Positions 49,278 to 58,424 of a stretch of 64,000 bases of DNA are shown here, one piece after another. The position numbers and the translations under genes were made by a program. This DNA is from Kordiimonas sp. SCSIO 12603 (GTDB lineage: Bacteria; Pseudomonadota; Alphaproteobacteria; Sphingomonadales; Kordiimonadaceae): positions 3,277,001 through 3,341,000 of the forward strand of contig NZ_CP073748.1 in NCBI RefSeq assembly GCF_024398035.1. The letters are read 5' to 3'. The notes under the pieces are model-generated. The model was not told where the DNA came from. It searched no databases and was given only the letters and a program-made list of their open reading frames with translations. The first letter of the stretch is position 1; every line of letters starts with the position of its first letter.

Positions 49278-50189
49278 ATGAAATCAATCGTAATTGGTTC
49301 AGTGTTTTTGTTAGGTACAGCGCTACCTTCATCAGCACATGCGGATATGACAGTTGTTCTACTAGGCACTGGGACCCCGAACCCTGTTCCCGAACGCGCC
49401 GGTGCTGCAACCGCTGTGATTGTTGACGGAAAACCCTGGATCATTGATGCGGGGCCTGGTGTTGTAAGGCGCATCTCCGCTGCGGAAAGAAACGGTATAA
49501 AAGCGCTGGCGCAGCCGAATTTATCCCGAGCCCTGCTCACTCACCTGCACTCTGATCACACACTCGGTTTGCCTGATCTTATCTATTCACCATGGACATT
49601 AGAGCGTACAGAACCGCTTAAAATTTATGGCCCCAAGGGCACAGCCCAAATGGTAGATTTTATCCAAAAGGCATACAGTGAGGATGTTAACATTCGCATT
49701 GAGGGAGCTGAGCCAGCAAACACGACCGGGTGGCAAGTAGATGCTTCAGATGCCACACCCGGTATTATATATAAAGACAATGCTCTTACGGTAGAGGCCA
49801 TCCCTGTTTGCCACGGTGATTGGAAGGAAGCGTACGGCTTCAAATTTACTCATGAAGGAAAATCAGTCGTTATTTCTGGCGACACTACTTATTGCCCTGC
49901 TCTTGAAGAAGCAGCAAAAGATGCAGATCTGTTGATTCATGAAGTATATGATGCTGAGGCGCTCGCCAAACGCACCGAGGACTGGCAAGTATACCACAAA
50001 GCTGCTCATACCTCTGGCCCAGACTTGGGAAAACTCGCTAGCAACGCCAACGTTAAGCATTTAGTGCTTCATCACCAGCTGGTTTGGAGTGGCAGCAAAG
50101 ATGCTGTAATAAATCAGATCCGGCAGACCTATATTGGCGACCTGACATGGGGGGAGGATTTAATGGTGTTTGAACTTGGGAAAGAATAA
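49278..50189 (+). CDS. Exported metallo-beta-lactamase-fold hydrolase (RNase Z/arylsulfatase-like)
   Basis: A 303-residue protein with a signal peptide ending AHA (near 22). The MBL zinc motif is THLHSDHTLGLPD near 93-105, with later ligands in IPVCHGDW, SGDTTY and LVLHHQL. The start VLLGTGTPNPVPER is typical of the RNase Z/AtsA-like branch. Because it is exported, RNA processing is unlikely and a periplasmic ester, sulfate or phosphodiester hydrolase is favoured. GGGAGGGC precedes ATG 49278; the 49260 TTG is rejected. Confidence 0.88.
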   Translation: MKSIVIGSVFLLGTALPSSAHADMTVVLLGTGTPNPVPERAGAATAVIVDGKPWIIDAGPGVVRRISAAERNGIKALAQPNLSRALLTHLHSDHTLGLPDLIYSPWTLERTEPLKIYGPKGTAQMVDFIQKAYSEDVNIRIEGAEPANTTGWQVDASDATPGIIYKDNALTVEAIPVCHGDWKEAYGFKFTHEGKSVVISGDTTYCPALEEAAKDADLLIHEVYDAEALAKRTEDWQVYHKAAHTSGPDLGKLASNANVKHLVLHHQLVWSGSKDAVINQIRQTYIGDLTWGEDLMVFELGKE

Positions 50190-50209
50190 GCGGCCAAAGC
50201 CGCTTATTA

Positions 50210-50698
50210 TCAAGCTGCCTGATAAAATCGCCTTTCAGGGCTATAGGACAAGCAGTCATTTTTACCAAACTCAAACAGCATGAACAGATCGTCAGTCGGT
50301 TCAAAACCGTAGAAGTCTGGATCAATATTTAGGTGAAAACCACCCGTGAAGTGCAGTTCAAAACAGTCATCATGCTCATCATACTCAAACGCGGTTAGAT
50401 ACTCACCTTCAAGCTGGCTGAGAACTGCGCCCGCCAAAGCGTTATCACTTTCCCGGCGCCATAGGATACGTGATCCATTTTTGTGCAAGTCCCAATCACA
50501 CATATATATCCAGAAGTGCCAATCGAATTGGGCTTGTTCAGTAATCGCGTCCTTACCTCGAACGTTTCCAAGATCAAGAGTAATAAAACCACCAACGCCT
50601 CTGCGAGCTTGTGCTACCTTTTGCGGCAGTACAGCTTTAAAGGCCTCATAACGGTCCAGCGCTCGAGCTGGAGTAGGTAAGTAATGGATCGCACTCAT
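50210..50698 (-). CDS. Hypothetical acidic protein
   Basis: A 162-residue protein not recognised. It is rich in acidic and aromatic residues (DWHFWIYMCDWDLHKNG, FHLNIDPDFYGFEPTDDLF) with no signal peptide or membrane segment. The spaced Asp/His residues could be metal-binding, but no standard motif is present. It lies 28 bases downstream of the NADAR gene on the same strand, so co-transcription is possible. Confidence 0.65.
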   Translation of the reverse strand: MSAIHYLPTPARALDRYEAFKAVLPQKVAQARRGVGGFITLDLGNVRGKDAITEQAQFDWHFWIYMCDWDLHKNGSRILWRRESDNALAGAVLSQLEGEYLTAFEYDEHDDCFELHFTGGFHLNIDPDFYGFEPTDDLFMLFEFGKNDCLSYSPERRFYQAA

Positions 50699-50726
50699 GG
50701 CTATATCCTACACTAAATCTCTTCGA

Positions 50727-51182
50727 CTATCCACCGAGCGAGGGTAACGGTTCCCTAAGCTCATCACGGATTTTCATCAATATTTCACCAAGCCTATTAC
50801 GGCCCAAACCATCAGCGCCTGCGCCCCAATAACGGCTCATAGGGGAGGCTTCGATCAGTTCCTCATCTTCGGTTTCTTTCAGTTTTTCAGCCAACTGCTT
50901 GTGCTTTGAAAACTTTGCACGATTTGCGATTTCCATGATCTCATCGCGCACATCTTCCCAATCATGCCTTAAGGCGTCAGGGCGTGTACGTGCCAGAGAT
51001 TTTGCTTCGAACGCATAGTCAGCTGTTCTGATTTCCTCACGCGTTGTTTCACATTTGAATCGCTGTGCCTGAACATAATGTTCAACGCTGCGCCAATGTG
51101 TACCATCCAGTTCAACAGCATGCTCTGAAGTTGTTCTAAAACCTTCGTAACTGTCTAAACGCGTATTGAAAAAGATTGCCAT
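50727..51182 (-). CDS. NADAR-family protein (YbiA-like N-glycosidase fold)
   Basis: A 151-residue protein of the NADAR superfamily, whose members act on ADP-ribose-type or riboflavin-intermediate N-glycosidic bonds. Blocks are HWRSVEHYVQAQRF near 34-47, the MSRYWGAGADGLGRNRLGEIL region near 121-141, and acidic residues between. The start ATG 51182 has an excellent AGGAGG site six bases away; the longer frame to 51254 does not. It may remove reactive riboflavin intermediates or ADP-ribose marks. Confidence 0.85.
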   Translation of the reverse strand: MAIFFNTRLDSYEGFRTTSEHAVELDGTHWRSVEHYVQAQRFKCETTREEIRTADYAFEAKSLARTRPDALRHDWEDVRDEIMEIANRAKFSKHKQLAEKLKETEDEELIEASPMSRYWGAGADGLGRNRLGEILMKIRDELREPLPSLGG

Positions 51183-51391
51183 TTTTTCCTCCTGTTCCTT
51201 CGGCAAATGAGAAACTCTGCTTTGCAATGATCGTGAACATAATTTTGTATTCACATTTTATATCGCCCGTAGGCATGGTAAAACTTTGTTCAGTATGTGC
51301 CCCTTTTAGGGCGGTTAAAGTGGTGAGCAGATTGAGCATGATTCCGACGTCAATATCATTCTGCTCACCACACTGGAGCCAGTAGCTCCGC

Positions 51392-51601
51392 CTATCCTCT
51401 TGTGTACTCGGATTGCTGTTTTTCAGAGAGCGCTGCAAGCCCGACCATCAGGCCACCAGTTCCCATGGCCGCCCGGTAGCGGGCTGAGATATCAGCGACC
51501 ATACCGCCAAAATCTGCAGCCCGCTTGGGGGAGCGCACACCATTCTCGCCAAAAAATGGGTGCCTAGGGGAAAACTGATTTTCAAAAACTTGCGCGTTCA
51601 T
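51392..51601 (-). CDS. Possible small protein of 69 residues
   Basis: Frame beginning MNAQVFENQFSPRHPFFGENG and ending KQQSEYTRG, with a helical middle (VADISARYRAAMGTGGLMVGLAAL). The ribosome site is weak (GAGAAG). It lies about 160 bases downstream of the 46-residue ORF and after a terminator hairpin, and 210 bases before the NADAR gene. It may be a real small protein; no family is recognised. Confidence 0.4.
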   Translation of the reverse strand: MNAQVFENQFSPRHPFFGENGVRSPKRAADFGGMVADISARYRAAMGTGGLMVGLAALSEKQQSEYTRG

Positions 51602-51691
51602 TTTTCTTCTCGCTTCTTTTGCAGGGTTCCTATTCCTGCGGTCATTAAATCTGGTTGCGTTAGAGGTTAATTTCTGGGCTCAGGTAACAAA

Positions 51692-51726
51692 AAACCCTCT
51701 GGGACTTATCTGGTCCGAGAGGGTTT
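51692..51726 (-). terminator. Terminator of the small transcription unit
   Basis: AAACCCTCT (51692-51700) / AGAGGGTTT (51718-51726) with an inner GGAC/GTCC stem (51702-51705, 51713-51716). The minus strand continues TTTTTTGTT. Confidence 0.88.
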
Positions 51727-51762
51727 CAATTCATTTCAGCTATTTTAACTTTTCACCAAGTT

Positions 51763-51903
51763 TTAGCTGCTCCCTCCTCGGACACACGTAATGACTAGTG
51801 CTGAGCGCATAAAGGCCTGCGCGCACTTTGTCAGTTGTGGTTTATATGTCCAAGTATGGGTCATTAATTCAAATCCGTTTACGGCATCTTTAGCCCGCAC
51901 CAT
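51763..51903 (-). CDS. Small ORF of 46 residues
   Basis: Starts at ATG 51903, preceded by AAAGGA six bases away; reads MVRAKDAVNGFELMTHTWTY at the start and ends ALVITCVRGGSS. It sits between a good sigma-70 promoter (51929-51958) and a terminator (51692-51726), so the transcript would be about 230 bases. It could be a small protein, a leader peptide for the downstream gene, or part of a regulatory RNA. No family recognised; the internal ATG for MTHTW is another possible start. Confidence 0.5.
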   Translation of the reverse strand: MVRAKDAVNGFELMTHTWTYKPQLTKCAQAFMRSALVITCVRGGSS

Positions 51904-51928
51904 GCGAGTTCCTTTGCCGAATGATTGC

Positions 51929-51958
51929 TGTATAGGCTGAAGCTGATCCAGCTGTCAA
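51929..51958 (-). promoter_or_regulatory. Sigma-70-type promoter
   Basis: On the minus strand TTGACA (51953-51958) and TATACA (51929-51934) are separated by 18 bases. Transcription would start near 51922 and run through the 46-residue ORF to the terminator at 51692-51726. Confidence 0.7.
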
Positions 51959-52137
51959 CACCCTTCATGAAACTTTCATAAAGTTTTTTAGTTACAAAGA
52001 AAACTTTTATTTCAAGCATAATATTGAACGGGTGCACATGCAGGCATGCGCGCGCTCACGCGGGTATTATATATACTCGCATAACACTGCATTATTCGAC
52101 GGCCAGGTAAACTTCGAGTTTGGTGAAGGTCAATCGA

Positions 52138-52178
52138 ATCAAAAAAAGAAGGAGATACCACAAGGCATCTCCTTCTTT
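52138..52178 (-). terminator. Terminator of the methyl-accepting protein gene
   Basis: AAAGAAGGAGAT (52145-52156) / ATCTCCTTCTTT (52167-52178), ten-base loop; a run of seven T residues follows on the minus strand. Confidence 0.93.
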
Positions 52179-52199
52179 CGAATACTCTGAGAACAAATG

Positions 52200-53741
52200 T
52201 TACGCACGAATGGTGGCGATAAACTCATCCGCTTTTTGCGATAATTGCTCAGTTTTTTCAGAAAGAGTATGAACAGCATTCACCGTGGTTTCAGCTACCA
52301 CAGCAATGCGTCCACCAACCTCACTAAGGCGCTTCACGCTATGATTGGCCTCACTTGTTTCACCTGCTGCCGCTTGAGCTGCACGAGCGATTTCTTCCGT
52401 CGCGGCTGATTGTTCTTCGACAGCGGCTGCGATACCTGCAGAGTTTTCGCTTATCTCACCAACAACGGATACGATTTTTTGATTTACTGACACCGCTTCC
52501 TCAGTGGCATCACGAATACCTGCAAGCAAATTTCCAATTTCCTCTGTGGCATTAGCTGATTGATTTGCAAGTGATTTCACTTCACTTGCCACAACAGCAA
52601 AACCTTTACCCGCATCACCAGCACGCGCTGCCTCAATCGTAGCATTCAGAGCCAGCAAGTTGGTTTGCTCGGCGATATCGCCGATCATCTTCAATGCTTC
52701 GTTGATACGGTTTGCTCGTTCAGAGAGTGTAGAGATGGTTTTCTCACTCTGGTTAGCGTAGGTAAGCGCCTGATCAGCCACTGTTGAACTACCGCTAACC
52801 TGACGGGCAATTTCATTCACAGACGCTGACATTTCTTCAGAACTAGATGCTACAGAGTTCACATTACCAGAAACATTTTCTGTGGCACGCGATGCTGCAC
52901 TCATCGACTCGCTTGTTTCAGATGATATTTGATTAAGGTTTTCAGCCTCACTTTCAAGCTGGGTCATAACCACTGACAATTCTTGCAGCATACCAGAAAG
53001 GCTTTGATCAAATTCTTCCGCTAGTTGTATTCGCGCTTCCGCAGCCTGCCTTTCCATTTGCTCACGTTGATGAGCATTTTCTTCCGCCATCTTTTCAACT
53101 TCTGCCTGCGCTTCTTTCGCAACAGCCATGTTCGCCTCTGCAGCTTCAGTTGCTTCCTCAGCTGCTACAGCCTTTTCTTTCGCAACTTCTGCTTCCTCAG
53201 AAGCTCTTTTTTCAGCTTGTTCTGCCCCCTCGAAAGCTGCAACGATCTGAACTGCAAGCCATGTTAAAACAGCAGTTTCAAAGACCACAATAACAGCATG
53301 GAGAACGACCCGCCCGAAGTCACCACCTTCTGGGAAAACCCAGCTCGGGATAACCGTGTTAAAGAGCAAATGATGTACCGCAATGACAGCGGCCGAAACG
53401 AGGATAGCCCTTGCATCACAAAGCGCAGCCAACATCGCCAGTACTGCAAAAAAGTACATGTGGATATCAATTTGCCAAGGATGTCCCCTGAAGACAAACA
53501 CGAGAATAGCTGCCATCAATACAAGAGAAACAGCAACAAGTGACCGCTGCATTTCCTCCGCTATTCCCATGCGCATTGCTACCGTAGGAACGGCTGCAAC
53601 AACCACGGTTAAGATAGTTGTGGTAACAAGGCTTTCCTGCCCAATCATCAGTACTGCAATCAACACCACAGGGATATGCACCCACAAAGCCATAGAGAGG
53701 TATCTGGTAACAGATAGCTGAATATTTTCGAGATGGTTCAT
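52200..53741 (-). CDS. Methyl-accepting chemotaxis-type protein
   Basis: A 513-residue receptor. The first 175 residues hold about six membrane helices with conserved histidines ([24 protein letters not shown]) rather than a periplasmic ligand domain, so it probably senses within the membrane or the energy state. A long coiled coil (about 175-250) leads to the signalling domain with [18 protein letters not shown] near the hairpin tip. The nearby 115-residue membrane protein and STAS gene may belong to the same pathway. No chemotaxis kinase genes are in the window. Confidence 0.92.
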   Translation of the reverse strand: MNHLENIQLSVTRYLSMALWVHIPVVLIAVLMIGQESLVTTTILTVVVAAVPTVAMRMGIAEEMQRSLVAVSLVLMAAILVFVFRGHPWQIDIHMYFFAVLAMLAALCDARAILVSAAVIAVHHLLFNTVIPSWVFPEGGDFGRVVLHAVIVVFETAVLTWLAVQIVAAFEGAEQAEKRASEEAEVAKEKAVAAEEATEAAEANMAVAKEAQAEVEKMAEENAHQREQMERQAAEARIQLAEEFDQSLSGMLQELSVVMTQLESEAENLNQISSETSESMSAASRATENVSGNVNSVASSSEEMSASVNEIARQVSGSSTVADQALTYANQSEKTISTLSERANRINEALKMIGDIAEQTNLLALNATIEAARAGDAGKGFAVVASEVKSLANQSANATEEIGNLLAGIRDATEEAVSVNQKIVSVVGEISENSAGIAAAVEEQSAATEEIARAAQAAAGETSEANHSVKRLSEVGGRIAVVAETTVNAVHTLSEKTEQLSQKADEFIATIRA

Positions 53742-53750
53742 GAATTTCCC

Positions 53751-54098
53751 CTATTTTTCGGAAAGCGTTGCCGCAAATGCCATATCAGCTTTGGAACGTG
53801 GTTGCTCCTTCGCTCCGCACCCATAAATGGGAGCAGCATTTAACACCAGAAACGCGCCATTCTGGTATAGCTGGCTAACCAATTTGTTGCCTGTATTTTC
53901 GATAATATATCTATGATCAGAGACCTTGGAGATAAGGCGGGCATCTGTGCCATCTAAAATCCCATAAATATTTGTGCCTGTGGATTTTGACGGCGTAATA
54001 ATCATCAATTTATCAGATGACCCTGGCACCATTAGAATGGCGATCAAAGTAAGAAAAACGAATCCTACATACAGAGAAATATCTAGTATAGATTTCAA
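53751..54098 (-). CDS. Hypothetical protein with one membrane helix
   Basis: A 115-residue protein: an N-terminal helix near 5-25 (signal anchor), then an extracytoplasmic part with two cysteine-free beta-like segments and a single Cys in IYGCGAKEQ. No family recognised. It is nine bases upstream of the methyl-accepting protein on the same strand, so it may act with it. Confidence 0.55.
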   Translation of the reverse strand: MKSILDISLYVGFVFLTLIAILMVPGSSDKLMIITPSKSTGTNIYGILDGTDARLISKVSDHRYIIENTGNKLVSQLYQNGAFLVLNAAPIYGCGAKEQPRSKADMAFAATLSEK

Positions 54099-54254
54099 AA
54101 TGCACCCACCTAATAGCGAAAGAAAATCACCAAGTCTCGGTCTAGATACGATTAAAATCTAAAATGGTTTCGAAATGTTAAAGATATATAATTTACGAAC
54201 TCTTTTTACTGACAGAAGGGCTGTGTAAGATATAAAAACACAACTTCATAACGG

Positions 54255-54557
54255 TTACGCAATGATCCAATCTTCAAACTTTGCCAAGCGTATCATGTTA
54301 CCAGACACACTTTCATCCGCCAGCTTAATACCTACTGTTTTCTGCTTCCCCTCTGCCCAGTCCCGCATATTCAACATCATGCCAAGACCTGCAGAATCTA
54401 TAGACTCCAGAGCCGTAAGGTCTAAAACATACCTCGCGACATCAATCTTGAGTACTGCTTCCACTAACTTGCGCCACTCCCTGCAATCTTCAAAGGAAAG
54501 TGAACCGGAAACGATCATATTCACGACGTCTCCATCCCGCTTGGTTTCAAAACGCAT
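54255..54557 (-). CDS. STAS-domain protein
   Basis: A 100-residue single STAS domain with the loop SIDSAGLGMM; the Ser in IDSAG is the likely phosphorylation position. The layout is close to anti-sigma factor antagonists. It lies upstream of the 115-residue protein and chemoreceptor genes on the same strand, with a 156-base gap. A second STAS protein is at 14581-14859. The partner kinase is not visible. Confidence 0.82.
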   Translation of the reverse strand: MRFETKRDGDVVNMIVSGSLSFEDCREWRKLVEAVLKIDVARYVLDLTALESIDSAGLGMMLNMRDWAEGKQKTVGIKLADESVSGNMIRLAKFEDWIIA

Positions 54558-55021
54558 CTTTTTGCCCCATTATCCCCATAAAGAGAGTAATGCGTACAAA
54601 TGATGACAGGTATCATTATTGAGTGAGTTCAGGGCTTTACTTAAATCTTATATATAGAATTTATCTAAAACCTGAAATATTCACTATTCGAGCGGGTTTT
54701 TATTTTATTTATTACCATTTTTGTCACATTTATACTGTGCATTACTATGTTTCTCGCTGCGGAGACTAAGCGATGATTTCATCATATTTCAAGAAGAAAA
54801 CCTTGGTTTCTTTAAGTTGTGATTAGCCACATCGCATATATATTAAACACTTTCATATTTCAACTTTATGCAATGAAGGTATCAACCATTTGTTTTCATT
54901 GGCAAAACCATGGAACTCTCCCGATTAAACCACCTAACAGCTTTAATGAAATTCATCGTCATTGAATTTCTATATTTTTACTATATAAATATTTATATAG
55001 ATATTTAATAGGAGCCATATA
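54558..55021. other. Intergenic region, A+T rich
   Basis: 464 bases with no convincing gene. A short hairpin AAACC-TT-GGTTT lies near 54801-54812, and a perfect inverted repeat at 54948-54970 stands before the rightward gene (annotated separately). Short ORFs were not supported by ribosome sites. Confidence 0.5.
54948..54970. promoter_or_regulatory. Inverted repeat upstream of the membrane protein/PadR operon
   Basis: GAAATTCA (54948-54955) / TGAATTTC (54963-54970) around a seven-base spacer, about 50 bases before the ATG at 55022. A plausible operator for the PadR regulator encoded second in that operon, though it does not match the classical PadR ATGT-N8-ACAT site. Confidence 0.4.
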
Positions 55022-55783
55022 ATGATGCCTCTAATGATTGAAAGCTTAAGGTGGATACATATCCTTGCTGGTGGTGTCGGGCTTATCGCATTCTGGATAC
55101 CGGTCTTTCTAAAGAAAGGTTCTATCAACCATAAAAAGATAGGTAAGGTATTTGTGAATGCAGGATATGTGGTGGTGATTGCAGGATCACTGGTTCTGCT
55201 TCTTAAACTCATCGCACTTTACGGAAATGGTAACAGTTTTCGGGAAAACAAAAACTCAATCGCCCTTGTTATGTTCCTTGGCTATCTATGCCTAACCACC
55301 GCAGCTATCCTCAGGCACGGCATGCTGGTGCTATCGCATAAAAAAGAACAAACGATACACGGTACTCTTCTCAATTACATATTCAGTTATGGTTGCCTGA
55401 TAGCAAGCGCAGTATTGGTACTTTTCGGGTTAGTTGCCCAACCTGATAGCTCTATTCTACTTTACGCTATGTCACCGGTTGGCATTGTAACCTATCTGCA
55501 GATCAACGCTTATATCTCAGGCAAAAAAAGGTCTAAAAAACAGTGGTGGTATGAACATCTTTCAGCCATGCTTATTGCAGGCATTGCTTTCCATACAGCC
55601 TTTCTGGTTTTCGGATCTGCTCGATTTATTGATTTGGGTTTATCTGGCATGCTTGCTATTGTGCCTTGGCTTGCCCCAACCTTCATCGGCGTTCCAGCGA
55701 TCGCCATTTGGGAACGGCACTACCGAAAGAAATTTAACGACCCTCTTCCCTCAAGGAAGTCTAAAACTGAAGCAACTGTATGA
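55022..55783 (+). CDS. Integral membrane protein, DUF2306-like
   Basis: A 253-residue protein with about seven or eight helices. The start IESLRWIHILAGGVGLIAFWIPV followed by INHKKIGKVFV resembles the DUF2306 type, whose function is unknown. It overlaps its PadR regulator by ATGA. A transport or electron-transfer role cannot be concluded. Confidence 0.7.
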   Translation: MMPLMIESLRWIHILAGGVGLIAFWIPVFLKKGSINHKKIGKVFVNAGYVVVIAGSLVLLLKLIALYGNGNSFRENKNSIALVMFLGYLCLTTAAILRHGMLVLSHKKEQTIHGTLLNYIFSYGCLIASAVLVLFGLVAQPDSSILLYAMSPVGIVTYLQINAYISGKKRSKKQWWYEHLSAMLIAGIAFHTAFLVFGSARFIDLGLSGMLAIVPWLAPTFIGVPAIAIWERHYRKKFNDPLPSRKSKTEATV

Positions 55784-56337
55784 GCCTGCCACATATTTTA
55801 CTTGGACTAACCGCAACGCCAACCAGTGGCTACGAACTAAAACAAAAATTCGACACTACCCTTAGGCACTTCTGGTTTGCGGAGCTTTCACAGCTCTACC
55901 CTGCCCTAAAAAAACTCGTAAATGAAGGCTTGGCGGAAGTAGAAACAATGCCTTCTGAGAAAGGGCCGGACAAAAAACTTTATCTCCGAACCGCAGCAGG
56001 CCGGGAAGAGCTTTTAAAGTGGTTGTCAACAGGCCCTGGTACAGCACCGCTACGTCATCCGTACCTTGCTCAGGTCTTTTTCCTGAATGAACATCAAAGC
56101 CCTGAACAAGCTATCAAGTTCATGGAAGATTTGCTTACCCGCATTAAAGGAACCTGCCAAACACTTCAGTCTATTGAAGATGGATGGAAAGACGAGGATG
56201 ATGGTTATCCCGATCAGCTAAGTGATGATGACTTCTTCACCCAACTCACCCTCGATGCGGGACTAAGAGTAAACAAAGCATACATTGAATGGTGCGAAAC
56301 ATCGCTGGAGAGACTTAGAGCCAGAGCCGCGAGATAG
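55780..56337 (+). CDS. PadR-family transcriptional regulator
   Basis: A 185-residue regulator: winged helix at 1-85 with SGYELKQKFD and QLYPALKKLVNEGLAEVE, then a helical C-terminal dimer domain. PadR repressors often control a neighbouring membrane protein and respond to aromatic compounds. The ATGA overlap with the 55022 gene supports an operon, and the inverted repeat at 54948-54970 may be its site. It abuts the convergent MFS gene. Confidence 0.88.
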   Translation: MSLPHILLGLTATPTSGYELKQKFDTTLRHFWFAELSQLYPALKKLVNEGLAEVETMPSEKGPDKKLYLRTAAGREELLKWLSTGPGTAPLRHPYLAQVFFLNEHQSPEQAIKFMEDLLTRIKGTCQTLQSIEDGWKDEDDGYPDQLSDDDFFTQLTLDAGLRVNKAYIEWCETSLERLRARAAR

Positions 56338-57534
56338 TTATACAGCTATCTTGCGCCCTATTCTTCTAATCCGCTGTACCTGTATAACGCCTATGATGGC
56401 AGCTATTGCCCCCAAGCCATATGTGATACTAAGGCTATATGTCGCTACATAGCCCCCAAGTACACTGATTACAGCCTGAGACATACAGAAGCTGGATGTC
56501 AGGCTACCCATTACGGCGCCCTGTTCTAAATCTTGCGTCTCCCGGCTCATAAAAGCGGGAATAGCCGCATTCAAGATGCTTACAGCCACACCAATTACCG
56601 TGGCGATTACAATTGCCATCACATAGTTCTCTGACAACAAGATCACCATCATAAAGATCGCCAATACAGTGCCAGCAATGATGAGGTTATGACCAAGGGT
56701 CATCATTTTCTCGATCTTTGGCACTCCCACGAACGCAAATAAAATCATCGTTCCAGTGAAGAAGGCATTAATAAACGCAATTTCTTCAGGCCCAGCCCCC
56801 CAACGGGTATTAAGAAGCAGTGGATAGAACTGGTAAAAAGTATTGATACACATAGTAAGCATGAACTGTGCAAACAGCAGCTGTCTGAACATTGCATGAG
56901 AGGCCAGCATTTTGATCACACCCGGGCGTTTAGCTGTTTTATTTACACCAAACTGCAATACCTGCTCATTAGTTTCAGGCAACCACAGAACAGCCATAAC
57001 AAAGGCAATACCGCTGGCAATACCAGCCACAAGAAATGGCATATCGTTTGAGTATGTAGCAAGCAATCCGCCGAGCACCGGACCAAATAAATAACCGCCA
57101 TAGCCACCGATACTCAGGAAGGCGAAAGATGAGGCTTTAGCACCATCTTTTTCTCGGTCGATAAGCATGGCACGAGCTATACTGCTGTTGGCTTCAAAGT
57201 ATCCTGTTACCATGCGGCTTATCACTAACTGCCAGAAATCTTCCTGAATAATAGCAAAGCCAGACCAAACAGTTCCAAGTGTAGTTAAGAAGAGCGACCC
57301 AAGTAAAACCGGACGCCGACCATACTTATCCGAGAGCGAACCGAGTGTACCGCCACCAAAGAAAAGCCCCAATGGGTATACGGCAAGAGCAATTCCGAGT
57401 GCAACTTCAGGAGAAAGCCCACTTTCAATATGACCATCCAAAAACAAGGGGGTAAAAACAGGATACGGTAGTGCAATTCCCAAGAATGCAAGGAAATACA
57501 CAAAAAACACTACTATTCTACTACGCCTATCCAT
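56338..57534 (-). CDS. MFS exporter, TetA-like group
   Basis: A 398-residue twelve-helix permease. The helix 2-3 loop motif GSLSDKYGRRPVLLGSLF (near 64-81) and helix-1 Asn/Pro-rich FLGIALPYPVFTPLF suggest a drug-type antiporter. It is convergent with the PadR gene, with no space between their stops. The compound exported is unknown. Confidence 0.88.
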   Translation of the reverse strand: MDRRSRIVVFFVYFLAFLGIALPYPVFTPLFLDGHIESGLSPEVALGIALAVYPLGLFFGGGTLGSLSDKYGRRPVLLGSLFLTTLGTVWSGFAIIQEDFWQLVISRMVTGYFEANSSIARAMLIDREKDGAKASSFAFLSIGGYGGYLFGPVLGGLLATYSNDMPFLVAGIASGIAFVMAVLWLPETNEQVLQFGVNKTAKRPGVIKMLASHAMFRQLLFAQFMLTMCINTFYQFYPLLLNTRWGAGPEEIAFINAFFTGTMILFAFVGVPKIEKMMTLGHNLIIAGTVLAIFMMVILLSENYVMAIVIATVIGVAVSILNAAIPAFMSRETQDLEQGAVMGSLTSSFCMSQAVISVLGGYVATYSLSITYGLGAIAAIIGVIQVQRIRRIGRKIAV

Positions 57535-57663
57535 GGCTTTTCCCCACTACCAAACTATCTTTCCCACAATGTGTTCTTTGATTGTTATTTTTTCAAGTTT
57601 TTTCTTTATTTAAAAAAATCTATCACTCTGTATACTAAAATAAATCAGTCGATGGAGGGTTAG

Positions 57664-58212
57664 ATGACCACAGAACCTGCGACACTTATGGTAAGTAATC
57701 TCGTTCAACCGGATAAAATTCCGGCCTTTGAGCAATGGCTTAAAGAGTTACACCAATTGATGCGCGGTCAACCTGATTTTATATCCGTCGATATCATCAG
57801 GCACCTACAGCAGGAAAAGCCCGAATATATATCACTGATAAAATTCCGTACAGTTGAAGCCCTGGAAGCTTGGAATACCTCACCAGCGCTTGAGCAGCAA
57901 TTGGAAGTACTTAAACCACTTGTTATTCGCAAATCACTTAGAAAAGAAGCAATTGGGCTTGAACAGTGGTTTGATAGTGCCAATACTGTTGGCAACCGTG
58001 TTCCTCCGTACTGGAAACGCCTAACACTCAGTGTATCCGCGGTTTTCCCGCTACTCTACCTTATTCAAACATTGCTACCGCCGGAAATCACCAGCCTACC
58101 AAAGCCAATTTCTATGCTTATTGGGGTTATAATCCTCTCGAGTATTTTAACATGGCCAGTGATGCCCTATCTGAGCAAACTACTGAAACCTTGGCTTTAT
58201 AGAGGTTTATAG
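57664..58212 (+). CDS. ABM-domain protein with two C-terminal membrane helices
   Basis: A 182-residue protein. Residues 5-95 form a monooxygenase/ABM-like ferredoxin fold (ATLMVSNLVQPDKIPAFEQW, YISLIKFRTVEALEAWNTSP), a fold used for antibiotic biosynthesis monooxygenases and heme oxygenases, and two helices follow near 120-172. Such membrane-anchored ABM proteins are common and uncharacterised. A GGAGGGTTAG sequence precedes the ATG. Confidence 0.78.
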   Translation: MTTEPATLMVSNLVQPDKIPAFEQWLKELHQLMRGQPDFISVDIIRHLQQEKPEYISLIKFRTVEALEAWNTSPALEQQLEVLKPLVIRKSLRKEAIGLEQWFDSANTVGNRVPPYWKRLTLSVSAVFPLLYLIQTLLPPEITSLPKPISMLIGVIILSSILTWPVMPYLSKLLKPWLYRGL

Positions 58213-58226
58213 GGATAATAGAGCTA

Positions 58227-58320
58227 CCGTGTGCACCTCTTACGGGTAGAGTGCGATTGAAGAGGCACACACGGCTGTCTAACCAAGAGATCAGAAGCGG
58301 GAATGTTCCTTGGTTAGACA
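58227..58320. other. Two consecutive strong RNA hairpins
   Basis: Hairpin 1: CCGTGTG..CCTCTT (58227-58241) pairs with AAGAGG..CACACGG (58260-58274), with a 2x2 internal loop. Hairpin 2: TGTCTAACCAAG (58276-58287) pairs with CTTGGTTAGACA (58309-58320), 12 perfect bases. Only one base separates the two. There is no poly-T afterwards, so this is not a simple terminator. It could be a small RNA, an mRNA 3'-UTR structure or a repetitive palindromic element. Confidence 0.6.
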
Positions 58321-58424
58321 CCTACCATATAAGCGAGATTTCAGGATTTCAAAGTAAAAACCTTACTGATCGGTACACGTTCACGCACATGTGAAACAGA
58401 TCTGTCTACCTAAGGCAATTTTCC

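Larger units (their letters stand above)
51904..52199. other. Intergenic region upstream of the small transcription unit
   Basis: Contains the promoter at 51929-51958, an imperfect 8-base inverted repeat GCGGGTAT/ATACTCGC (52060-52080), an AACTTT-CAT-AAAGTT palindrome near 51971-51985, and the terminator of the chemoreceptor gene at its right end. No tRNA-like fold was seen. Confidence 0.5.

Noticed and set aside
51136-51438. 100-residue minus-strand frame between the small ORF and the NADAR gene
   Set aside because: Overlaps the real NADAR start and the 51392-51601 frame, no ribosome site, and composition unlike a protein.
54910-55009. 32-codon plus-strand ORF before the DUF2306-like gene
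   Set aside because: No ribosome site and an A+T-driven composition (Ile, Tyr, Phe runs).
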